NCBI GenBank assembly: GCA_963839475.1
Contig: CAWIVH010000013.1
Coordinates: 558,001-622,000, forward strand
Length of the DNA stretch: 64,000 nt
From: CAWIVH01 sp963839475
Lineage (GTDB): Bacteria; Acidobacteriota; UBA6911
Reading direction: 5' to 3'
Shown here: positions 25,689 through 33,889 of the stretch, piece after piece
How positions within the stretch are numbered: position 1 is the first letter of the stretch
How the letters are laid out: each line of letters opens with the position of its first letter
Notes under the pieces: model-generated
Seen by the model: only the letters and a program-made list of their open reading frames with translations
Databases searched by the model: none
Told to the model about the DNA's origin: nothing
Made by a program: the position numbers and the translations under genes

Positions 25689-26900
25689 TCAGAAGGCGGC
25701 GCCCGAAAAGCTATAAAAAAAAGAGAAGATTGAGGCGATTCCCGAAGCCTTTTCAGACCACGAGAGAGGCTTGTCCATGGGATGGGTGTGGGTCAGGAAC
25801 GGGCTGATCAGCAAGTAGGCTCTCGCCTGCTTGATCCGATCTTTAAGCCTGCGGCTTTCTTCGGGCGGAATCAAGTCGTCAAAGGCACCGTGCACCAGAA
25901 ACACCGGGCAGCGGATTTCAGCCGCAGCCTCAAATGGGGTGATCCGGCTGTAGAGGCGAGGGGCCAGAAACTCCTGGATCTTACCGGCAAGTTCCGGGTC
26001 CGACTCGTCTTCCCGCAGCAATGCCATGCGCCGCCAGCGCCTGCCCTCGGCAGAGAGGGTCTGTGGCGTCGTGATTTCCTTTTGCAGCAAAAGATTTTTC
26101 AGAGTTGCCCGCATTAGCTCCCTTTCCATAGGATCGGACAGCATGTCCAGCGCCGCCAACATGAGGATCCATTTGGCGTAAAATCGCGTTGGAAAGTAAC
26201 CTGGGGAGACTGTAATGGGACCCGGGGCGAACCAATCGCGGCTGCAGCGCAGCGGATCGTCGTAAGGGCCGATGGCAAGGACCCATGCCGGCCGACCAAG
26301 GATTCCGGGTCGGGTGGAGGCAATGAGAGACAGGGTGCCGGAGAAGGATATCCCCCCCATGCCGATGCTCTTGACTCGGCCGGCGCCCGGCAGTCCGGGG
26401 ATCTGACCAAACCAGAAAACAATCTGGTCGATGGCTTCGGGAGGCATTTCGAATTCACGAAATTCGCGGATGTCGGGAGTAATGACCAGGAAGCCTTTAT
26501 CAGCCAGCGAACGGCACAATGCCATGAGACGCGGGTGGTAGCACCCCAGTTCGCTGATGCCGGGGACCATCAGGATGGCACGCTCAGGGGCTTCTCCCGC
26601 AGGGCGGTAGCTGATTCCTTCCATCGTGCCGCTGCCCTTTGGGAGAGCGATTTTCTCCTGGAGTACAGGGAGACCGCTGGCCATATCACCCGAAGAGAGC
26701 GCCTTGAGAGCGAGCATGAGCTGCACGGCATGGACTGCCTGTCGCGCCGGAAAAAAAAAGCAGGCGCCAAGCACTATCAGCAAACATATCGAAATCAGGC
26801 GCCTGGATTTTTGGATGGAGCCGATCGACGGAGAGCATGGAGATGCGATTGCGGAATCTCTTTGCCGTTCGCTGCTCTCTTCCGGATTGACTTTTGTCAA
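25689..26900 (-). CDS. Membrane-anchored alpha/beta hydrolase
   Basis: 403 residues. The start is TTG 26900, whose TTGA overlaps the stop of the upstream esterase gene, a coupling arrangement that supports this unusual start. A transmembrane segment (about 34-53, LISICLLIVLGACFFF) precedes a hydrolase domain with oxyanion region AILMVPGISELG, nucleophile elbow IGMGGISFSGTLSL, acid region PVFLVHGAFDDLIPPEES and His in FLTHTHPMD. Substrate unknown. It is co-transcribed with the esterase (26897-27607) and divergent from the amidoligase-type cluster, so it may modify or release that cluster's product. Confidence 0.75.
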   Translation of the reverse strand: MTKVNPEESSERQRDSAIASPCSPSIGSIQKSRRLISICLLIVLGACFFFPARQAVHAVQLMLALKALSSGDMASGLPVLQEKIALPKGSGTMEGISYRPAGEAPERAILMVPGISELGCYHPRLMALCRSLADKGFLVITPDIREFREFEMPPEAIDQIVFWFGQIPGLPGAGRVKSIGMGGISFSGTLSLIASTRPGILGRPAWVLAIGPYDDPLRCSRDWFAPGPITVSPGYFPTRFYAKWILMLAALDMLSDPMERELMRATLKNLLLQKEITTPQTLSAEGRRWRRMALLREDESDPELAGKIQEFLAPRLYSRITPFEAAAEIRCPVFLVHGAFDDLIPPEESRRLKDRIKQARAYLLISPFLTHTHPMDKPLSWSEKASGIASIFSFFYSFSGAAF

Positions 26901-27607
26901 GGGATGAACCTGCGCAAGTTGTCCTTCCAGAAGGGCCAGTCGTGTCCAAAAACTCCAGGCCAGAATTCGGCATGCCGCGGAATCCCCTTGGATGCCAGAA
27001 GATCCGCAAATCCGCGGTTGTCCTGGATGAGGGAATCATACTCGCCGGTGGCGATCACCCATTCCACACGGGAGAGCCGTTCGATCCAGCTGCCGTCCAT
27101 ATTGGCAATATAAGCTGCCGGGCAATGGAAGTAGCATAGGTCGTCCCAGTAGCCGTCCACGAACCGATGGACATCGTAGATCCCTGAAAACAATATGGCC
27201 TTCTTCACGGCGTCGGGATGGCGGCCGGCGATGTTGGCGGCATGATAGGCCCCAAAGCTGGCGCCGAACACCGCCAGATCGTCCCGGCCGGTGCGATGCT
27301 GAATGTACGGGATTATTTCCCGGCGGATATAAGCGTCGTAACGATCGTGCCTTTTAGCGCGCTCGGCGGGGTGTGCCGATTTGTTGTACCAGCTTTCCTC
27401 GTCAATCGAGTCGACACAAATAAGCTGAGCTTCCCCGGAATCGACTTTGGCGGCAAGCGCCGCAGTGAGCTCGAAGTCCTCATTTTGATAAAATCGGCCC
27501 ATGGACGTGGGAAACATGAGGAGCGGTCGTCCGGCGTGTCCGAACCACAGGAATTCCATTTTTCGACCCAGGTTCGGGCTGTTCCACTGCTGATATTCGC
27601 GGTGCAT
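26897..27607 (-). CDS. Esterase-like alpha/beta hydrolase
   Basis: 236 residues. The text MEFLWFGHAGRPLLMFPTS, CVDSIDEESWYNKSAHPAE, RYDAYIRREIIPYIQ and the elbow AVFGASFGAYHAANIAGRHP are those of the putative esterase (esterase D-like) branch. His near the C-terminus in FGHDWPFWK completes a plausible triad. No signal peptide. In my memory this esterase type recurs beside ATP-grasp and YbdK-like ligases. Here it is divergently encoded 104 bases from that cluster. Its role there (for example hydrolysing an acyl or ester intermediate) is inference. Confidence 0.75.
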   Translation of the reverse strand: MHREYQQWNSPNLGRKMEFLWFGHAGRPLLMFPTSMGRFYQNEDFELTAALAAKVDSGEAQLICVDSIDEESWYNKSAHPAERAKRHDRYDAYIRREIIPYIQHRTGRDDLAVFGASFGAYHAANIAGRHPDAVKKAILFSGIYDVHRFVDGYWDDLCYFHCPAAYIANMDGSWIERLSRVEWVIATGEYDSLIQDNRGFADLLASKGIPRHAEFWPGVFGHDWPFWKDNLRRFIP

Positions 27608-27637
27608 TTGTCTCCTTTTCGCCGATCACGACCCTTA

Positions 27638-27666
27638 TTGATTAACGGAGAACAATTATATACGAT
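27638..27666 (+). promoter_or_regulatory. Candidate sigma-70-type promoter for the amidoligase-type cluster
   Basis: TTGATT at 27638-27643 and TACGAT at 27661-27666 are separated by 17 bases, within the 104-base gap between divergent operons. Four of six -10 positions match consensus. The gene starts 45 bases downstream. Sequence match only. Confidence 0.3.
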
Positions 27667-27711
27667 GCGGACATCATCCGGATAATTTCCCAAAGAGGAG
27701 AGGAGCTGCTC

Positions 27712-28647
27712 ATGGTTAGAAAAATAGGTCTGCTTTTCGGCATGGAGGATACTTTTCCCTGGGCCCTGATCGACGCGATCAATGCCCGTTCAGCCGAAGG
27801 TGTGATCGCGGAACCTGTCGCGATATCCTATTTAAAGGATTTAGGGAGCTGTGAGTACCACCTCATCCTCGACCGTATCAGCCATGAGGTGCCTTTCTAC
27901 CGCACTTTTCTGAAAACCGCCATCTACCTGGGTGCCCAGGTGATCAACAATCCCTTCTGGTGGTCCGCCGACGACAAGTACTTCGATAACCTTATGGCCG
28001 CTTCACTGGGAGTGGCGGTGCCTCGGACCGTGCTTCTGCCCCACAAGCAGCACCCTCCCAACACGACGTCCAAATCTTATCGCAATATGAAATTCGTCGA
28101 TTGGGAAGAGGTTTTCGCATATTTGGGATTCCCTATTTTTCTCAAGCCTGCTTACGGGGGCGGCTGGAAGGATGTTTACCGCTGCGTCAACGCGGAATCG
28201 TTTTTCGCGGCCTATGACCAGACAAGGGACCTGTGCATGATGGCTCAAGAAGCCATTGAGTTTACCGAGTATTACCGCTGTTACGTGATTGGCCGGGCCC
28301 GCGTGCGCATCATGAGGTACGACCCGGCTCAGCCGCACCATCTGCGTTATGTCCTCGCTCCGCCACCGATCAATCTCGACCTGAAATCACGCATTGAGCG
28401 CGATGCCCTGGCTCTCTGCATCGGGCTCGGGTACGACATGAATACGGTGGAATTTGCCGTTCGCGACGGGGTGCCCTATGCTATCGACTTCATGAATTGC
28501 GCGCCCGATGCCGATCTCCATTCGGTTGGCAAAGAGAATTTCGAGTGGGTCGTTTCAAACATGTGCGACGTCCTCATCGATCGCGTGCTTCATCCGCGTC
28601 CCTTTGTCGCTACTGGAACATGGCCGGAATTTCGCGGCAATCTCTAG
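27712..28647 (+). CDS. ATP-grasp ligase (RimK-like)
   Basis: 311 residues, with AGAGGAGAGGAG 8-19 bases before ATG 27712. ATP-grasp features are IFLKPAYGGGWKDVYRC (nucleotide-binding Lys and Gly-rich loop, about residue 145), MMAQEAIEFTEYYRCYVIGR (hinge and second lysine region), and the metal-binding end VEFAVRDGVPYAIDFMNCAPDAD. It should form a carboxylate-amine or similar bond via an acyl phosphate. It is the first of six co-directional genes with a YbdK-type ligase, a GATase-like protein, another ATP-grasp-like protein and an amino-acid permease. The product is unknown. Confidence 0.8.
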   Translation: MVRKIGLLFGMEDTFPWALIDAINARSAEGVIAEPVAISYLKDLGSCEYHLILDRISHEVPFYRTFLKTAIYLGAQVINNPFWWSADDKYFDNLMAASLGVAVPRTVLLPHKQHPPNTTSKSYRNMKFVDWEEVFAYLGFPIFLKPAYGGGWKDVYRCVNAESFFAAYDQTRDLCMMAQEAIEFTEYYRCYVIGRARVRIMRYDPAQPHHLRYVLAPPPINLDLKSRIERDALALCIGLGYDMNTVEFAVRDGVPYAIDFMNCAPDADLHSVGKENFEWVVSNMCDVLIDRVLHPRPFVATGTWPEFRGNL

Positions 28648-28665
28648 CACCCGGGAGGATCTTCC

Positions 28666-29778
28666 ATGCCAGAACGGCCCTCATTCACCATCGGAATCGA
28701 AGAAGAGTTCCAGATGATCGATCCGGAAACGCGCGAGTTGAAGGCGCACGTCGCGGAAATGTTCGCGGCCGGAGAATCCCGCCTGAAGGATCAGATCAAA
28801 CGGGAAATGCACCAGTCGGTGATCGAAGTGGGGACGCCGATCTGTGCCAACATCCAGGAAGCGCGCAAAGAGGTTACTCGATTGCGGTCAGAGATTCTCC
28901 GGCTGGGACGGGAGAACGGGGTCAAAATCGCGGCTGCCGGGACTCACCCTTTCACCCACTGGTCGAATGTGCCGATCACCCCGAATGTCCGCTATCAACA
29001 GCTGATCCACGACCTCCAAATGGTGGCCCGCGGCAACCTGGTTTTCGGCCTGCACGTTCACATTGCGGTCGAAGACAATGAGACGCGCATCCAGATCATG
29101 AATGCGGTGCGCTATTTCCTGCCTCATGTGCTGGCTCTCTCGGTTAACTCGCCGTTCTGGTGCGGACGCAACACAGGCTGGCACAGCTACCGTTCCAAAG
29201 TTTTTGAGCGTTTTCCCCGGACCGGCATTCCCGACTATTTCGGCTCCTGGGCCCAATATAACGATTTCGTACAGCTTCTGGTGGAAACGGGCTGCATCGA
29301 CAATGGCAAGAAGATCTGGTGGGACGTAAGGCCCCACCCCTTCTTCCCAACACTGGAATATCGCATTTGCGATATCCCGATGCGGGTGGATGAGACCATT
29401 TGTATCGCCGCGCTGTTTCAGGCGCTGACCTATAAGCTCTGGAAACTTTATTCGGGCAACATGGGTTGGCGGCTTTACCGGCGCTCCCTTATCAATGAGA
29501 ATAAGACTCGCGCCGCGCGCTGGGGCCTGGACGGGCGGCTGATAGATTTCGGCAAGAGGAGCGAGGTGCCGACCGAAGCACTCATGGTTGAACTGCTGGA
29601 AACGGTCGATGATGTGCTTGATGAACTCGGATCCAGGGAAGAAGCCTATTATGTTGGGAATATCGTCCAGAACCGCCCAGGAGCAGCGCGTCAGCTGCGC
29701 GTCTATGAGCAGACCAAGAGCCTGCCCGCGGTGGTGGACTACATCGTCGAGGAAACAGCCGTGGGTGTGCCGGTTTAG
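28666..29778 (+). CDS. YbdK-type carboxylate-amine ligase (GCS2 family)
   Basis: 370 residues, ATG 28666 with GGGAGGATC upstream. The N-terminal FTIGIEEEFQMIDPETREL, then HQSVIEVGTPICANIQEA, HPFTHWSN, VFGLHVHIAVEDNETRIQI, SPFWCGRNTGWHSYRS, WWDVRPHPFFPTLEYRICD and INENKTRAARWGLDG are hallmarks of the COG2170 YbdK family, related to glutamate-cysteine ligase. Such enzymes have weak gamma-glutamyl ligase activity in vitro. The natural substrate is unclear. It follows the ATP-grasp gene by 18 bases. Confidence 0.92.
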   Translation: MPERPSFTIGIEEEFQMIDPETRELKAHVAEMFAAGESRLKDQIKREMHQSVIEVGTPICANIQEARKEVTRLRSEILRLGRENGVKIAAAGTHPFTHWSNVPITPNVRYQQLIHDLQMVARGNLVFGLHVHIAVEDNETRIQIMNAVRYFLPHVLALSVNSPFWCGRNTGWHSYRSKVFERFPRTGIPDYFGSWAQYNDFVQLLVETGCIDNGKKIWWDVRPHPFFPTLEYRICDIPMRVDETICIAALFQALTYKLWKLYSGNMGWRLYRRSLINENKTRAARWGLDGRLIDFGKRSEVPTEALMVELLETVDDVLDELGSREEAYYVGNIVQNRPGAARQLRVYEQTKSLPAVVDYIVEETAVGVPV

Positions 29779-29915
29779 CGTATTTCGTCCGGGCTGGAAC
29801 CGAATCCCAATGAATGGGAGCTGAAAGGCGAGGGTTGGTTTCGAAAAGCCCTGGCGGCTAAGGTGCTGGGGTATTCAGGATTCACGGGGATGATGGCGGA
29901 TAATATCAAAATTCA

Positions 29916-31082
29916 ATGCCGGATATGGGTATGCTCCGCGTAACAGGATTCGCGGAAGATCCCGGCAGAGGGCCAATGCAGGGGGCGCGAGATGATTTGC
30001 ACAAGATCTTCTCGGTGGTTCATTTGCGTCAGCCGGATTCCGCGCCCGCAGCCGATGACCGCATCCTCGACATCGCAATCCTGGATATGCATCACAACTG
30101 GCCGAACCTCGGGCATGATTCCCTGGTGCGTGCGGTAGCTGAAATCGCATCGGATGTGAGTCCCCTGCTTGAAATGGCGGGGCTTTCCCTGCGAATCCTT
30201 TCCCACGATGTAAGGCAGGGGTTGGTGATTCCGGAACCGCCCGGCGGACGTTTTCAAATCTACATCGGGACGGGCGGGCCGGGACATCTCGATCCGCGGG
30301 AGAATGACGGCACTTCGCCTGGCACCCAGGGGATCCGGGAGGATCCTTCCTGGGAGGAGCCGCTATTCCACTTGTTCGAAGCCATCCGGGAGAGCCCGGA
30401 GGCCGTGCTCCTGGCGGTTTGTCACACCTTCGGCGTCATGTGCCGCTGGGCTGGAATCGCCCGCCCGTTGTTGCGTGACGATGCGAAGGGCGGCAAGAGC
30501 AGCGGCATCGTCGAGAATATCCTGACCGAAGAGGCTCTGGCGCATCCTTGGTTTTCCCGCTTTTCTTCGCAGCTGCCTGACAAGCGGCGCTTCAAGGTTC
30601 TGGACAGCCGGCTCTATGACCTGATTCCCTCGGTGCCCTGCTTTCCCAAGGGAATGATCCCGATAGCCTATGAGGCATCGGCTCCCGGAGGTAATGCCGG
30701 TGATGCATTGACGATGATTGAATTCGCCCGGGATTCTGGCGGCATCATGCCTCGAATCCTTGCGGTGAATCATCATCCCGAGGTCCGCGACCGACGCCGC
30801 CAGCTCCAATTGCTCAACGCCAAACTGGCGAGTGGGGAAGTGAGCGCCGAATGGTACCAGGAACGAGCGCAAACGCTTAAAGCGGCGACCTTGACTCGTC
30901 CGATCGAACAGGCCGTGATGATGACGTCCCAATATTCGCTGCTGGCGCCATTGCGCTTTATGATTTATCGGCAGGTGAGGCGCCGGGCAGAGGAGCTGGG
31001 ATGCGGGTCCGACCTGCACGAAGACCAGGTTCTGCGTTACCCATCGGGTACCCTGGACCGGGAAGCGGAGCTTTATTTCTGA
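29916..31082 (+). CDS. Class I glutamine-amidotransferase-like protein
   Basis: 388 residues from ATG 29916 (later in-frame ATGs follow). A Cys in the nucleophile-elbow-like AVCHTFGVMCRWAG and a His-x-Glu pair in LAVNHHPEVRD are arranged as in class I GATases. The region between them (about 165-290) is longer than normal and includes YDLIPSVPCFPKGM. The N-terminal part (ILDIAILDMHHNWPNLG, QIYIGTGGPGHLDPREN) also fits that fold. It has no synthetase domain. It may supply ammonia, hydrolyse a gamma-glutamyl bond, or act as a non-catalytic relative. Part of the ATP-grasp/YbdK operon. Confidence 0.65.
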   Translation: MPDMGMLRVTGFAEDPGRGPMQGARDDLHKIFSVVHLRQPDSAPAADDRILDIAILDMHHNWPNLGHDSLVRAVAEIASDVSPLLEMAGLSLRILSHDVRQGLVIPEPPGGRFQIYIGTGGPGHLDPRENDGTSPGTQGIREDPSWEEPLFHLFEAIRESPEAVLLAVCHTFGVMCRWAGIARPLLRDDAKGGKSSGIVENILTEEALAHPWFSRFSSQLPDKRRFKVLDSRLYDLIPSVPCFPKGMIPIAYEASAPGGNAGDALTMIEFARDSGGIMPRILAVNHHPEVRDRRRQLQLLNAKLASGEVSAEWYQERAQTLKAATLTRPIEQAVMMTSQYSLLAPLRFMIYRQVRRRAEELGCGSDLHEDQVLRYPSGTLDREAELYF

Positions 31083-31125
31083 TCCATGGGGACATAGGGA
31101 TTCACGACGGGAATCGGGAAATAGA

Positions 31126-32349
31126 ATGGACAGCAGATTTCGAAACGACTTCAACCGGCAATTCACGGCCGATCTGTATGATTTTTATCGAGATGATCTC
31201 GAGCGGCGGCTGAACGCACGATTCGAGTTTCGGCTGGCGGAAACGCCGGTATTCCTCCCTGCAGTTCTGCGCACCCGTCTTGAGCAGGCGGCCCGCGAAA
31301 TCATGGCTCAGCTGTCTCTTCCCGAATGCCTCCAAAAAATGAAGAGTGCTATTCCGGCGCGCTGGGATACGCCGGGAATGACTTCGCTTCCATCGTTCAC
31401 CCAGGTCGATTTCGCCATTGTCCGGGAGCCTGATGGCAGCCTCGGCCCTCGTCTGATTGAGTTGCAGGGCTTCCCGTCCCTTACCGCCATGCAGGTAGTT
31501 CAAAGGGATTCCTGGTGCGAGGCACTGCGGAAGCTGGACGGATTCGACGAGGATTGGTCCTGCTGGTTTTCCGGCATGAACAGGGAGCAGTTTCTGAACC
31601 TTGCGAAAGCGACCATCCTGGGGGGACACGATCCCGAACATGTCATCCTCATGGATTTGGATCCTCCAACACAGAAAACCTGGCCGGATTTTTCCGCGAC
31701 TCGCCAGCTGTTCGGCGTGGATGCCGTCTGTCCGACCCGCCTGATTCGGGAGGGCCGGCGCCTCTGGCGGCGATCCGGCAGCGCCGGGAAGCTCATTCCC
31801 GTGCACAGAATCTACAACCGTGTTGTTTTCGACGAACTCATCAGGAAAAAGGTGACGCTGCCGTTTGACTACACCGAAGATCTGCAGGTGGAATGGTCTC
31901 CCCACCCGAACTGGTTCTGGGCCTGGTCCAAATATTCCTTGCCGTTTCTCAATCATCCGGCAGTGCCTAAAGCCATTTTCCTTTCGGATCTGGAGAAGGT
32001 GCCCGATGATCTCAGCCGCCGGTTCGTGCTCAAGCCTCTGTTCTCTTTTGCCGGCGGCGGCGTGAAGGTGGAGCCCTCCGTCGATGACCTCGATCGGATT
32101 CCCGAATCGGAAAAGCCGGGCTGGTGCCTGCAGGAGAAGATCAGCTATGAACCGGCGCTGATTTCTGCAGAAGGGGACGGGGTCAAGGTGGAAATCCGCC
32201 TCATGTTTCTTAAACCCGACGATTGCTCCGAGCCGGTGTTGGCTCAAAACCTCTGCCGGCTTTCCCGCGGCCTGATGATCGGCGTCGATTTCAACAAGAC
32301 CTTCTCGTGGGTGGGTTCCAGCATCGCCCTGTGGCCCCGGAATGAATAG
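31126..32349 (+). CDS. ATP-grasp-like protein
   Basis: 407 residues. The C-terminal third reads as an ATP-grasp nucleotide-binding core: RRFVLKPLFSFAGGGVKVEP (Lys plus Gly-rich loop, about 300-320), WCLQEKISYEPAL (hinge), KVEIRLMFL and VDFNKTFSWVGSS. The N-terminal two-thirds (EFRLAETPVFLPAVLRTRLE; FTQVDFAIVREPDGSLGPRL; IELQGFPSL) resembles uncharacterised proteins seen with circularly permuted ATP-grasp enzymes. Together with the GATase-like and YbdK-type proteins it suggests stepwise amide-bond formation. The exact family is not recognised. Confidence 0.6.
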   Translation: MDSRFRNDFNRQFTADLYDFYRDDLERRLNARFEFRLAETPVFLPAVLRTRLEQAAREIMAQLSLPECLQKMKSAIPARWDTPGMTSLPSFTQVDFAIVREPDGSLGPRLIELQGFPSLTAMQVVQRDSWCEALRKLDGFDEDWSCWFSGMNREQFLNLAKATILGGHDPEHVILMDLDPPTQKTWPDFSATRQLFGVDAVCPTRLIREGRRLWRRSGSAGKLIPVHRIYNRVVFDELIRKKVTLPFDYTEDLQVEWSPHPNWFWAWSKYSLPFLNHPAVPKAIFLSDLEKVPDDLSRRFVLKPLFSFAGGGVKVEPSVDDLDRIPESEKPGWCLQEKISYEPALISAEGDGVKVEIRLMFLKPDDCSEPVLAQNLCRLSRGLMIGVDFNKTFSWVGSSIALWPRNE

Positions 32350-32379
32350 CGGCTCATCATCCTTCGAGGCAGGTGCGGC

Positions 32380-33801
32380 ATGATCCGGGAGGGACTTCCT
32401 TCTTCCGCTGAACCGGTTCGGTTGGTGCGGGCGATCGGGTTGTGGGGCGCCACGATGCTGGTCATCGGGAATGTGCTCGGGTCGGCGGTATTCTTGACCA
32501 CCGGCATCATGTCCGGCTACATGCCATCTCCCTTCCTGGTGCTTTCGGCATGGGCCTTCGGTGGAATCCTGACTCTTGCTGGGGGGTTGACTTGTGCTGA
32601 ACTTGGCGCCATGTACCCGGATTCAGGCGGCTGGTATGTTTTTCTCAGAGAAGCCTACGGTCCGGTTTGGGGATTTCTTTTCGGCTGGGCTGGTTTGCTG
32701 GTGATGCTTACCGGGAGCATCGCCGCGGTTGCAGTCGGCTTTGCCGAATATTTCAGTTATTTTTTCCCGGTACTATCCACCTCGAACGTGCTTTTATCGC
32801 TGCCGGTGCCCTGGGGCACCTTCAGCGTCTCGAGCGGGCAGGTTGCCGCGGCCGCTTCGATCGCGATCCTCGGCGCTATCAACTATTTCGGCGTGGCTCT
32901 GGGAAACGCGGTCCAGTCGGTGCTCACTGCGATAAAGATTGCGGCGCTCGCCGCTATCCCGGTATGTGCCGTGTTCCTTCGCCCAGTGACCCCCAGCTTT
33001 CGGCCGGATCTATCTCAGGTGCCGCAACCGGGGCTTTCCTTCGGTGTCGCCATGATCGCCGTATTGTGGGCCTATGCCGGTTGGGACTATGTCTGTTTCG
33101 CGTCGGAGGAGATCAAGGAGCCGGGAAAAAACCTGCCGCGGGCGCTGATCCTGGGTTCCGTAGTTCTTACGCTGCTTTACCTTGCCGTCAACCTCGGTTA
33201 CTTTTTCGCGCTTCGAGTCGATGAGATGAGCGGAGTCGTGAGAATCGGGGAGAAGGCCATCGCGGCATTGCTGGGGTCCCAAGGAACCGGACTGGTGGTT
33301 GCAGGAATCGTTATTTCGACATTCGGATGCAATGCCTCCGGGATCATTCCCGTTTCCCGTGTCTGCTATGCGATGGCGGCCGACGGGATGTTTTTTGCGT
33401 CAGCCGCCGGCGTGCACCGGCGCTTCCGCACACCTCATGTTGCTATTCTCATCACCTGTGGCTGGTCGGCATTATTGACTCTTTCAGGGACCTACGAGCA
33501 GCTTTATACCTATGTCGTCTTTACTTCCCTGGTTTTCAATGTTGCCGGGGGTATGACAATTTTCAAGCTGCGAAAGATCCAACCCGGCCGACCGCGGCCT
33601 TATAGGGTTTGGGGATATCCATTCGTCCCGGCTATGTTTGTCCTCAGCACCGGTACACTGGTGATCAGTACCCTGTGGCAGAGGCCGGTGGAGTCCCTGG
33701 CCGGGCTCGGGCTTGTGGTGCTGGGCTTGCCGGCCTACCTGTACTGGCGCAAGCAATCGGTGAAAGATGCCATGAAGGCAACCGGGCAGCTCAATTCTTA
33801 A
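32380..33801 (+). CDS. APC-family amino acid permease
   Basis: 473 residues with about 12 membrane helices. The N-terminal motif LWGATMLVIGNVLGSAVFLTT (unwound helix 1, here split by GNVLGSAVF), AELGAMYPDSGGWYVFLREAYGP, and the helix 6 region WAYAGWDYVCFASEEIKEPGKN are typical of the APC/LAT branch. ATG 32380 follows GAGGCAGGTG. It is the last gene of the amidoligase-type cluster, which suggests transport of an amino-acid precursor or of the finished product. Substrate unknown. Confidence 0.88.
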   Translation: MIREGLPSSAEPVRLVRAIGLWGATMLVIGNVLGSAVFLTTGIMSGYMPSPFLVLSAWAFGGILTLAGGLTCAELGAMYPDSGGWYVFLREAYGPVWGFLFGWAGLLVMLTGSIAAVAVGFAEYFSYFFPVLSTSNVLLSLPVPWGTFSVSSGQVAAAASIAILGAINYFGVALGNAVQSVLTAIKIAALAAIPVCAVFLRPVTPSFRPDLSQVPQPGLSFGVAMIAVLWAYAGWDYVCFASEEIKEPGKNLPRALILGSVVLTLLYLAVNLGYFFALRVDEMSGVVRIGEKAIAALLGSQGTGLVVAGIVISTFGCNASGIIPVSRVCYAMAADGMFFASAAGVHRRFRTPHVAILITCGWSALLTLSGTYEQLYTYVVFTSLVFNVAGGMTIFKLRKIQPGRPRPYRVWGYPFVPAMFVLSTGTLVISTLWQRPVESLAGLGLVVLGLPAYLYWRKQSVKDAMKATGQLNS

Positions 33802-33889
33802 ATGAATAAAACTCAATTCAGGATATGGATTTTTTCCTCGCATTCCTTGCGGTTCGACAGAAATCCACGTTCTCATCCGTATTAAAAAT

